Source: G020354785 sp964461435
GTDB taxonomy: Bacteria > Bacteroidota > Bacteroidia > Bacteroidales > UBA10428
Length of the DNA stretch: 64,000 nucleotides
Assembly: GCA_964461435.1 (NCBI GenBank)
Contig: CAYWUI010000010.1
Location: 1 to 64,000, forward strand
Reading direction: 5' to 3'
Part shown: positions 37,255 through 44,731 of the stretch, piece after piece
Layout of the letters: each line of letters starts with the position of its first letter
How positions within the stretch are numbered: position 1 is the first letter of the stretch
Made by a program: the position numbers and the translations under genes
The notes under the pieces: generated by a model
What the model was told of the DNA's origin: nothing
Database searches by the model: none
Seen by the model: the letters and a program-made list of their open reading frames with translations, nothing else

Positions 37255-38082
37255 ATGGCAGATTACCGAAGATTTCTCAGATTAGCTATTGATGCTGCAC
37301 TAGCAGGGGGGGAGAAAATAATGGAAGTATATGATTCTATTAAGATAAACGTTATACTGAAGAAAGATTTTTCACCACTTACTGAAGCCGATTTAAAATC
37401 AAATGAGATAATTAAGAAATACCTTGAAGAAACAGGCTTGCCTTTGCTTAGCGAGGAAGAAAAGGAAATAGCTTATAAAAAAAGAAAAGACTGGGATTTG
37501 TTCTGGCTTGTTGATCCATTGGACGGGACTAAAGAGTTTATTAAAAGAAACGGAGAATTTGCAGTTAACATAGCGCTTATTGAGAAGAATGCCCCGGTAA
37601 TTGGAGTAATATATGCACCTGCTGCAAAAGATCTCTATTTCTCGTACCCAGGCAGCGGTTCGTACAAAATATCAGAAGTCAATCCCGGCAACATCAGGAA
37701 CAAAACTTTAAAATCAATATTAGCACTGGCAACACCTTTGCCGGTTTCAGCCAGGAGGGACAGATTTACTGCAATTGGCAGCAGATCTCATATGTCTCTG
37801 AAAACATGGACATACTTCAGGAAGCTGCAAAAAAATTACAGGAATATGGAGATCTTAAAAATTGGCAGTTCACTGAAATTGTGCCTCATAGCAGAAGGGA
37901 AAGCAGATGTATATCCAAGGTTCAGCCATACAATGGAATGGGACATAGCTGCAGGCCATGCTATTATTGAAGGAGCCGGATTTATGATCTGTGAGTACAG
38001 GAATAATAAACCGCTTATTTACAATAAAGAGAATTTAAGGAATCCCTTTTTTATTGCCGGAAAGCCGGAGTTTGTGATTTAG
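37255..38082 (+). CDS. cysQ: 3'(2'),5'-bisphosphate nucleotidase
   Basis: 275 residues, lithium-sensitive phosphatase of the inositol monophosphatase fold. It removes the 3'-phosphate from PAP (and PAPS), clearing the inhibitory by-product of sulfate assimilation. Metal-binding motifs: LLSEEEKEI, WLVDPLDGTKEFIKRNGEF (DP-x-DGT) and MEWDIAAGHAIIEGAG. It is directly downstream of the SLC13 permease, probably cotranscribed. Its presence suggests that PAPS is made in this organism even though CysH here looks APS-type. Confidence 0.94.
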   Translation: MADYRRFLRLAIDAALAGGEKIMEVYDSIKINVILKKDFSPLTEADLKSNEIIKKYLEETGLPLLSEEEKEIAYKKRKDWDLFWLVDPLDGTKEFIKRNGEFAVNIALIEKNAPVIGVIYAPAAKDLYFSYPGSGSYKISEVNPGNIRNKTLKSILALATPLPVSARRDRFTAIGSRSHMSLKTWTYFRKLQKNYRNMEILKIGSSLKLCLIAEGKADVYPRFSHTMEWDIAAGHAIIEGAGFMICEYRNNKPLIYNKENLRNPFFIAGKPEFVI

Positions 38083-38101
38083 GATGTATTTACAGTAAGG
38101 T

Positions 38102-40132
38102 TTAATTAGCTTTCTCAGTCTTTTTGGGAAAATCAATATTCACCCTTGCTCCTCCGATTACCCAGCGGCCGGGTTGAATGACATTGCTTATATCGCGATA
38201 TGTGGCATCAAATAAATTATTTGCCTCGATAAAAAAGTAAAGCCTGCCTTTGTTCCAGTAAAGTTTTGCATTCACCAGCCAGAATGACTTATAGGGGACC
38301 AAATCATATTCATTTGTTATCGTGTTATATACATCGTAGTTGCCTTCGCGATTCTGGTATATAAGGTAAATGCTTGCCCCTGTATTTTTACATATACTTA
38401 TTAAAGATGTAATTGTTAATTTATGTTTTAAATTATCCAGTGCATATTTTGATTCAAAATCGCCTGTTGATTTTCTTATACTTGTGTGTGAATAACTTAA
38501 GTTCAAATTTTGAAGGAAGAAATCAGAAGACAGAATATTATTCAGATGTACCATAACTGATAGATCTATACCATCGACGGTGATATCGGCAATATTTTCC
38601 GCATGCCACAATGTATCCTTTTCCAGCACCCAGTCTATGATATCTTTTCCAATCCTGTGATAATAAGATAATTGTCCGGTTATTTCAGGGAGGGCTAATT
38701 TTAATCCGCCTTCCAGAGATATTGCTTTTTCAGGTTTCAAATCGACGTTTCCGTATGTGTCAGGTGATTCGTAGAACATATCTGTGAAAGAAGGCAGGCG
38801 CAAGGTTTTATTTACAGAACCGTAAATCTTAAGGCCTTTGAGAATATTGTAACTAAGATCGATCCCTGGGTATAATCTTAACCTGTTTCTGAAGGTTGAG
38901 TTCCAGTTTAACATTATGCCGCCTGAAAGACATAATTTACCTAAGTATATATCCTGTTCTATAAAATGCCCCAGATTTGACCTTAGATAATTCTTATCCA
39001 GCAGTACATCCTTATCACCTGGTAATTTCACAGGGATTGACATTTCAAAACCCCTGTTATTACTGAAAATATTTTCTATCCTGTATTCGAATCCCAGTGC
39101 GGTTTTTCCGAGTTTATTTATTACAACTAAATTCATATTTGCTCCGAATATATCTGTCAGGTTGTACGCATTAAATGTACTGGCACTGTCTATGACCATG
39201 GAATAATGATCATTTAACCTGCGCCAGTATAAAAGCGGCGAGATATTTATTTTGTCCCCGGTGCTTGCTTTTACTGCAGTAAAAGTAGTTTTTATCGTTT
39301 CATATTGTTCGGGATACTTGCTTGAGTAGAAACTGTTTGCTCCGAAATCTTTATAGTCATAACCTGCCAGGTAGCTGAAATTTACGTTTTCAGTTTTTAA
39401 TTCCCCGTTATAAAAAAGATTGTACCTGTCAAATTCGGTATAATCGGTATAACCGTTTGATCCTGTCTTTGATAGTGACAGATAGTTATTGCTTTTTTTT
39501 GTAAGCATGTTCCCTGAAGTGTTAAGCTTGGAAAATCCATTTTCACCCGTACTGGCACTAAAGTTGATGTTATTGGTATGTTGCGTGGCTGTGACAATAT
39601 TTATTGCGCCTGCAAATGCGTTTGTACCCAGTACCCTCGCAGCAGGTCCGTTTAATATTTCAACGCGTTCAATGCTTTCAGCATCCAGGGGGAGGTTAAG
39701 ATTAAAATGACCTGTGTGGGGATCCGAGATATTTATGCCGTTAAGAAGTATCAATACCTGATCAAAGGAGCTTCCTCTGATATTTAAATCGGCCTGCACT
39801 CCAAACATCCCTCTTTGTCTTACATCCACACCCGTTATATATTCCAGTAAATCCTGAATGCTTTGCACGGGCGCATGTTTAATTTCATCTTTAGTAATTA
39901 CTGTGACTATACGGGAAATTTCAGAGTAAAGAGCCGGACTTCTTTGACCGATAACTTCAATTTCATCCAGATGAATCTTTTTATTAATCCTGATTGTATC
40001 TGTATAGGCGGCAATTATTTCCAGCTGTACAAGTATGGAATAACTTGTTAATAGAATACAAATTTTTATTATCTTTTTAAGACTGTTCAGTACCGCGTAT
40101 CTTTTTCTTGACCAGTGCTTGAAAAATATCAT
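38102..40132 (-). CDS. TonB-dependent outer-membrane receptor
   Basis: About 676 residues from the ATG at 40132, which places a basic N terminus and the hydrophobic segment KIIKICILLTSYSILVQLEIIAA (signal peptide) at the front; an in-frame ATG at 40198 would add 22 residues. A plug domain follows: EVIGQRSPALYSEISRIVTVITKDEI, QSIQDLLEYITGVDVRQRG, ADLNIRGSSFDQVLILLNGINISDPHTGHFNLNLP. Then comes a 22-strand barrel ending in GRWVIGGARVNIDF. It lacks the carboxypeptidase-like domain of SusC proteins. The LPLDAESIERVEILNGPAA plug is of the vitamin B12/siderophore kind, but no riboswitch or partner is seen. Substrate unknown. Confidence 0.9.
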   Translation of the reverse strand: MIFFKHWSRKRYAVLNSLKKIIKICILLTSYSILVQLEIIAAYTDTIRINKKIHLDEIEVIGQRSPALYSEISRIVTVITKDEIKHAPVQSIQDLLEYITGVDVRQRGMFGVQADLNIRGSSFDQVLILLNGINISDPHTGHFNLNLPLDAESIERVEILNGPAARVLGTNAFAGAINIVTATQHTNNINFSASTGENGFSKLNTSGNMLTKKSNNYLSLSKTGSNGYTDYTEFDRYNLFYNGELKTENVNFSYLAGYDYKDFGANSFYSSKYPEQYETIKTTFTAVKASTGDKINISPLLYWRRLNDHYSMVIDSASTFNAYNLTDIFGANMNLVVINKLGKTALGFEYRIENIFSNNRGFEMSIPVKLPGDKDVLLDKNYLRSNLGHFIEQDIYLGKLCLSGGIMLNWNSTFRNRLRLYPGIDLSYNILKGLKIYGSVNKTLRLPSFTDMFYESPDTYGNVDLKPEKAISLEGGLKLALPEITGQLSYYHRIGKDIIDWVLEKDTLWHAENIADITVDGIDLSVMVHLNNILSSDFFLQNLNLSYSHTSIRKSTGDFESKYALDNLKHKLTITSLISICKNTGASIYLIYQNREGNYDVYNTITNEYDLVPYKSFWLVNAKLYWNKGRLYFFIEANNLFDATYRDISNVIQPGRWVIGGARVNIDFPKKTEKAN

Positions 40133-40555
40133 GGCATCAATTTCTTTATAATTTTCTGTTTTTGCATTTATAATCATTATTTCCGGTAAAAAGGCCACTA
40201 ATATAATAATTTATCCCGGATAATTAATATACAGGGAAACGGACTTCCTGACAGGCAAATTTAAATCTATTATAAAGATAGGCCCGGAGACATTTGCAGC
40301 AAAACAATCGTTTTATTTAAATTACTGATTACAAGGTCTTAATTATTTATCACTTAGAGTTAATGTAAACATCATTAAGGTATGGAATAATCAATGGTTA
40401 GAGATCAGGTAAAATTGAACATGACCGGCATTTATTTAGAAGTAACAAATGTTCTGTGATTTAAATTATAGAATAAAAAGATTTGATTTATTAAATAATT
40501 TATTATTTTTGCCTTAAATCGTAAAACTAATTTAATTCATTAAAAATCTAAGAAC
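40133..40555. other. intergenic between TonB receptor and lipoprotein
   Basis: Divergent promoter region. On the minus strand TAAATTTG at 40256-40263 is a -7 box candidate for the receptor. On the plus strand a good promoter serves the lipoprotein. I see no cobalamin or other known riboswitch core. Confidence 0.5.
40482..40511 (+). promoter_or_regulatory. promoter of acidic lipoprotein gene
   Basis: TTTG at 40482-40485, an 18-base spacer and TATTTTTG at 40504-40511. Both boxes match the Bacteroidota consensus. Confidence 0.6.
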
Positions 40556-40753
40556 ATGAAAAAGTTAAGTTTTTTGTTAGTTGCCCTTGCATTATTTTGT
40601 TTTATATCTTTAAATTCTTGCAAACAAAAGGCTGGAGAAGCTGAAGAAGCAACCGGAGAAATGGTTGAAGAAGCTGAAGAACCTGCTACAGAAGCCGCTA
40701 CAGCTGATACTACTGCAGCAGAAACTGAAGCAGCCGAAGAAACTACGGAGTAA
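40556..40753 (+). CDS. small acidic lipoprotein
   Basis: 65 residues. A signal peptide MKKLSFLLVALALFCFISL ends in a lipobox (LNSC, Cys22), so the mature protein should be lipid-anchored. The rest is low-complexity, made of Glu, Ala and Thr (EEAEEPATEAATADTTAAET) and strongly acidic. It has its own strong promoter and terminator, suggesting high expression. Comparable short acidic lipoproteins are frequent in Bacteroidota; none has a defined role that I can assign. Confidence 0.85.
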   Translation: MKKLSFLLVALALFCFISLNSCKQKAGEAEEATGEMVEEAEEPATEAATADTTAAETEAAEETTE

Positions 40754-40782
40754 ACTAACCTGAAAGAGATTTAAAGTACTTT

Positions 40783-40813
40783 AAGCAGGAATTATATCCT
40801 GCTTTTTATTTTT
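40783..40813 (+). terminator. terminator of lipoprotein gene
   Basis: AGCAGGA at 40784-40790 pairs with TCCTGCT at 40797-40803 around ATTATA, followed by a T-rich tract. Confidence 0.85.
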
Positions 40814-40898
40814 ACCGGGTATATCCTCAGGATACATCGTTCTGAAATATATATGTATATATACTAAATTAAGACTACACCTACTTAATATAATTATA

Positions 40899-40928
40899 AA
40901 CCACCTTTTTAAGGTGGTTATTTTTTTG
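40899..40928 (+). terminator. second terminator upstream of aprB
   Basis: AACCACCTT at 40899-40907 pairs with AAGGTGGTT at 40911-40919, loop TTT, followed by A and seven T. It would stop any read-through into the apr-qmo operon. Confidence 0.85.
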
Positions 40929-41026
40929 CCTTTTTATATAACTTTTATCCCGGGCCCCGGATAAAATTTCCTGGAATGAACAATCCTGTATGGCATCAGC
41001 ATGGGAAAAGTATATCCAAAATACAA

Positions 41027-41056
41027 TTGAAATTGGTAATAATTTTTTTATGTTTG
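41027..41056 (+). promoter_or_regulatory. promoter of aprBA-qmoAB
   Basis: TTG at 41027-41029, a 19-base spacer and TATGTTTG at 41049-41056, a perfect -7 match. The transcript would start near 41063, leaving a leader of about 28 nt. No palindromic regulator site is evident around it. Confidence 0.65.
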
Positions 41057-41090
41057 CAGCTGACCTTTAATATTTAATAAGACTAATAGT

Positions 41091-41543
41091 ATGCCAAGTT
41101 TTGTTATAAATGAAAAATGTGATGGCTGCAAGGCACTTGATAAAACTGCATGCCAGTATATTTGTCCGAATGACCTTATGGTCCTTGACAGGGAAAAGAA
41201 TAAAGCCTACAACAGGGCTGTAGAAATGTGCTGGGAGTGTTACAGCTGCGTAAAGATCTGTCCCAATCAGGCTATTGAGGTGCGCGGCTATGCCGATTTT
41301 ATGCCCCTGGGCGCGGCTGTGCAACCAATGCGTGGTACCGATTCCATTCTATGGTCGGTAAGATTCAGGAACAAAGAAATTAAGAGATTTAAATTCCCTG
41401 TAAGAACCATTCCTGAGGGGACCCTGGAGCCGGATGCAGGGTATGCAACGGGAACGGATGATATCAGTAGCCCCCTGTTAAGGACAGAACCCGGTTCTCT
41501 CGGATTATCGGAATTACCGGACATCGGGTGTTCCAAAAAATAA
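41091..41543 (+). CDS. aprB: adenylylsulfate reductase beta subunit
   Basis: 150 residues. AprB carries two [4Fe-4S] clusters that feed electrons between AprA and its partner. Cluster ligands are C10, C13, C21 and C25 (CDGCKALDKTACQYICP) and C47, C50, C53 and C57 (CWECYSCVKICP). The Trp at 48 lies where the Trp of Archaeoglobus AprB bridges the clusters. The three-part architecture (ferredoxin domain, beta-strand segment with MRGTDSILWSVRFRNKEIKRFKFP, and a long C-terminal tail embracing AprA) is complete and most resembles the sulfate-reducer type. First gene of aprB-aprA-qmoA-qmoB with its own promoter; aprA starts 16 bases later. Confidence 0.96.
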   Translation: MPSFVINEKCDGCKALDKTACQYICPNDLMVLDREKNKAYNRAVEMCWECYSCVKICPNQAIEVRGYADFMPLGAAVQPMRGTDSILWSVRFRNKEIKRFKFPVRTIPEGTLEPDAGYATGTDDISSPLLRTEPGSLGLSELPDIGCSKK

Positions 41544-41558
41544 TCATATACTCTAAAG

Positions 41559-43445
41559 ATGAATATTAATAACTTTAAAACCGTTGAAATCACTACTGAT
41601 CTGCTTATCCTTGGCGGGGGCATGGCAGCTTGCGGAGCAGCCTACGAAGCAGCTTTCTGGGCCAGGAAAAAGAAAATGAAGGTTACCCTTGTTGACAAAG
41701 CAGCTATGGAAAGAAGCGGAGCTGTGGCTATGGGACTGTCAGCAATAAATCTCTACCTGGGGTTGAAAAACAAAAAAAATACTATCACAGATTATATTAA
41801 TTATGTTAAGAATGATCTCATGGGTATTACCAGGGATGATTTGGTAGCCAACATTGCCCGTCATGTTGATTCATCAGTTCACCTGTTTGAGAAATGGGGT
41901 TTGCCGATATGGAAAGATGCGGAAGGTAATTATATAAATGAAGGCCGCTGGCAAATTATGATTCATGGCGAATCTTATAAGAATATTGTTGCTGAAGCAG
42001 CGAAAAAGGCAATAAAGGAGCTTGGGGAAAACGGCGAATACCTTGAGAGGATTTTTATAGCAGAACCTCTTATAATGGATAATCACTGTGTAGGAGCAGC
42101 CGGATTTAGTACCCGCGAGAATAAGGTATATATATTTAAGGCCAGGGCAGTGCTGGCAACTATGGGCGGTGCTGTTCATATTTTCAGGCCGCGCTCCGTA
42201 GGAGAGGGTTTGGGCCGGTCTTGGTATCCTCCTTTTAATTCAGGCTCGAGTGCATATTTTACAATTAAGTCAGGTGCTGAAATGACTTCCCAGGAGGTGA
42301 GGTTTGTCCCCGTAAGATTTAAAGATGCCTATGGTCCCGTGGGAGCGTGGTTCCTGTTATTCAAATCAACGGCAACAAACGCCCTTGGTGAAGACTATAT
42401 GAAAAAACATGCGGCAGAGTTGAAGAAATGGGCTCCTTATGGTACCACAAATCCTGTTCCTGCAAACCTGAGAAATTACCTCATGATGATTGAAATTGAA
42501 AAGGGCAACGGCCCTATCTACATGAAGACAGATGAGGCAATAAAAAATCTTATAGATAGCTTCACAAATAAAATGGCTGCTGCACAGAAAATGAAAGAAC
42601 TGGAATCCGAAGCATGGGAAGATTTTCTTGACATGACAGTAAGCCAGGCATTGCTCTGGGCATCAACTGATGTTGAGCCCGAAAAGAGGAAGTCTGAAAT
42701 TACAGCATGCGAGCCCTATTTTATAAGCTCTCATTCAGGCGCTTCAGGAGCATGGGTTAGCGGGCCCCGTGATCTGCTGTCAGGAAAATACCACTGGGCC
42801 TATGATAATATGACCACTGTCAGAGGCCTGTTCGCTGCCGGTGATGCATCAGGAGCATCAAGCCATAAATTTTCTTCAGGCTCATTTACGGAAGGCAGGA
42901 TAGCAGCAAAAGCTGCAATAGCATTTTGTGCTGACAGCAGCTTCAGGGATACTATAGATAAAGATAAGATTCATGAGCTTAAAAAAATTATGCTGCGGCC
43001 GTTGGTTACTTATTCAAAATACAATAACTATTCGAATGATGAGGATGTGAATCCTTATTTTATTAAACCCAAAATGTTTATGTTCAGGCTTCAGAAAATT
43101 ATGGATGAATATGCAGGGGGTACAGGTACGGCATTTAAGACTTCAAAAGCCTTGCTGGAAAAAGGACTTGAATTTCTGCATTATATGCACGAAGATTCAG
43201 AAAAGCTTGCCGCTTCCGACTTAAATGAATTGATGCGATGCTGGGAAAATATTCACAGGCTGTGGCAAGCTGAAGCACACATAAGATCAGTACTCTTCAG
43301 GGAAGAAACCAGATGGCCCGGATATTACATACGGACTGATTTTCCTGAAATAAAGAAGGAGTGGAAATGCTTTTGTAATTGCAGATGGGACTTGGAAAAA
43401 CAAAAATGGGAAATGATGAAGAAAGAGATAGTTGAGCTAACCTGA
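41559..43445 (+). CDS. aprA: adenylylsulfate reductase alpha subunit
   Basis: 628 residues, FAD flavoprotein interconverting APS and sulfite plus AMP. FAD-binding LILGGGMAACGAAYEAA is N-terminal. Using the numbering of the Archaeoglobus enzyme as recalled, the catalytic residues are all kept: Asn (SGAVAMGLSAIN, N64), Trp (W222 in GRSWYP), Arg (R253 in RFVPVRFKD), Leu (L266 in GAWFLLFK), Arg (R305 in PANLRNY) and His (H392 in SSHSGASGAWVSGP). The FAD motif GDASGASSHKFSSGSFTEGR follows. No frameshift or truncation is seen. The protein should be active; the direction (sulfate reduction or sulfite oxidation) cannot be read from one subunit. qmoA follows after 37 bases. Confidence 0.97.
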   Translation: MNINNFKTVEITTDLLILGGGMAACGAAYEAAFWARKKKMKVTLVDKAAMERSGAVAMGLSAINLYLGLKNKKNTITDYINYVKNDLMGITRDDLVANIARHVDSSVHLFEKWGLPIWKDAEGNYINEGRWQIMIHGESYKNIVAEAAKKAIKELGENGEYLERIFIAEPLIMDNHCVGAAGFSTRENKVYIFKARAVLATMGGAVHIFRPRSVGEGLGRSWYPPFNSGSSAYFTIKSGAEMTSQEVRFVPVRFKDAYGPVGAWFLLFKSTATNALGEDYMKKHAAELKKWAPYGTTNPVPANLRNYLMMIEIEKGNGPIYMKTDEAIKNLIDSFTNKMAAAQKMKELESEAWEDFLDMTVSQALLWASTDVEPEKRKSEITACEPYFISSHSGASGAWVSGPRDLLSGKYHWAYDNMTTVRGLFAAGDASGASSHKFSSGSFTEGRIAAKAAIAFCADSSFRDTIDKDKIHELKKIMLRPLVTYSKYNNYSNDEDVNPYFIKPKMFMFRLQKIMDEYAGGTGTAFKTSKALLEKGLEFLHYMHEDSEKLAASDLNELMRCWENIHRLWQAEAHIRSVLFREETRWPGYYIRTDFPEIKKEWKCFCNCRWDLEKQKWEMMKKEIVELT

Positions 43446-43482
43446 CTTTTTATAACGCTACATAAATAATATAAAGTAGTTT

Positions 43483-44712
43483 ATGGCAGATAAACCAATA
43501 CTTGTTGTAGGAGGTGGAATTAGCGGAATAACAGCTGCCATTGAAATTGCAGAGGTGGGCAGGAAAGTAATACTAATTGAAAAACTGCCATACCTTGGAG
43601 GTAATGTTATAAGGATGAATAATTACTTTCCAAAATTATGTCCCCCCGCCTGCGGACTTGAGATAAACTTTAGAAGAATTAAGCAAAACAGTAATATCAC
43701 GGTATATACGTCAACCACTGTCAATAGCATATCGGGGACCAAAGGCGATTTTACTGTCCGCGCCAGGAGTGAGCCTGCCTATATAAACGCCAACTGTACA
43801 GCTTGCGGTGAATGTGCTGAAGTATGTCCCGAAGAAAGGCCAAATGAGTTTAATTGCAACTTTGACAGAACAAAGGCAATATATATTCCGCACGAAATGG
43901 CTTATCCCTTCAAGTTTAATATTGATGATAAATATTGCAGGAAAGAAGCATGTAAAATGTGTGTGAACGTTTGTAAATATAATGCTATTGAACTGGCGGC
44001 TGAAGAAAAGGTTTTAACACTTCATGCCTCATCAATAATTCTTGCGACGGGATGGACCCCATATGATGTGCAAAATGTGGAAAATCTGCATTTTGATGAA
44101 TATGAAAATATAGTTAATAATATGGAACTGGAGAGGTTGCTGGCAGAAAACGGGCCGGGTAAAGGCAGGTTACTGAGACCATCTGACAGGAAAGTACCGA
44201 AATCAGTTGCATTTGTCCAGTGTGCCGGCTCGCGTGATGAGAATCACCTGTTGTATTGTTCGGCAGTATGCTGCTCAGCATCACTTAAACATGCACTGAC
44301 AATTTCCGGTAAACATCCTGAAACACACATCGATATTTTTTATATAGATATCAGGATAAGCGGCAGAAATGAAGATTTCCTTTCTAAAGTGGAAACATAT
44401 AAAAATATAGAACTTATAAAAGGGAAAGCAGCAAAAATTGAAGAAAATAAGAAGTCAAAAAATTTAATAGTCGAGGCAGAAGATATCTTATCGGGAAGAA
44501 AGATAAAAAAGGAATTTGAGCTTGTTGTCCTGGCAGGCGGTATTAAACCCTCCGATAGTCCGGTGCAGGGCAGCATGAAGGATAATTACGGATTTATAGT
44601 ACAGGAATCCTTACCCGCCGGGATATTTGCTGCGGCATGCTCAAAAAGGCCTATGGATGTGAGTTCCTCATTGAAGGATGCAACAGGAGCTGCCCTTAAA
44701 GCACTTCAATGA
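43483..44712 (+). CDS. qmoA: QmoA, HdrA-like flavoprotein
   Basis: 409 residues, about the length of known QmoA. FAD-binding PILVVGGGISGITAAIEIAE is N-terminal. Cysteines are found in LCPPACGLE, in the ferredoxin motif CTACGECAEVCPEE, and in CRKEACKMCVNVCKYNAIEL. SVAFVQCAGSRDENHLLYCSAVCC is the HdrA-type motif. QmoA with QmoB and QmoC forms the membrane-linked complex that exchanges electrons between menaquinol and AprAB. Directly upstream of qmoB (19 bases). Confidence 0.94.
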   Translation: MADKPILVVGGGISGITAAIEIAEVGRKVILIEKLPYLGGNVIRMNNYFPKLCPPACGLEINFRRIKQNSNITVYTSTTVNSISGTKGDFTVRARSEPAYINANCTACGECAEVCPEERPNEFNCNFDRTKAIYIPHEMAYPFKFNIDDKYCRKEACKMCVNVCKYNAIELAAEEKVLTLHASSIILATGWTPYDVQNVENLHFDEYENIVNNMELERLLAENGPGKGRLLRPSDRKVPKSVAFVQCAGSRDENHLLYCSAVCCSASLKHALTISGKHPETHIDIFYIDIRISGRNEDFLSKVETYKNIELIKGKAAKIEENKKSKNLIVEAEDILSGRKIKKEFELVVLAGGIKPSDSPVQGSMKDNYGFIVQESLPAGIFAAACSKRPMDVSSSLKDATGAALKALQ

Positions 44713-44731
44713 ATTATAAATTATATGTAAA

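Larger units (their letters stand above)
40754..41090. other. intergenic with two terminators and apr promoter
   Basis: It holds the lipoprotein terminator, about 85 bases of unexplained AT-rich sequence, a second terminator (40899-40928) with no gene in front of it, and the aprB promoter. The 85-base stretch (40814-40898) could be a short independent RNA or simply insulation. Confidence 0.5.

Noticed and set aside
40133..40555. Cobalamin or other riboswitch for the TonB receptor
   Set aside because: No B12-box-like sequence or multi-stem core is visible in the leader region.
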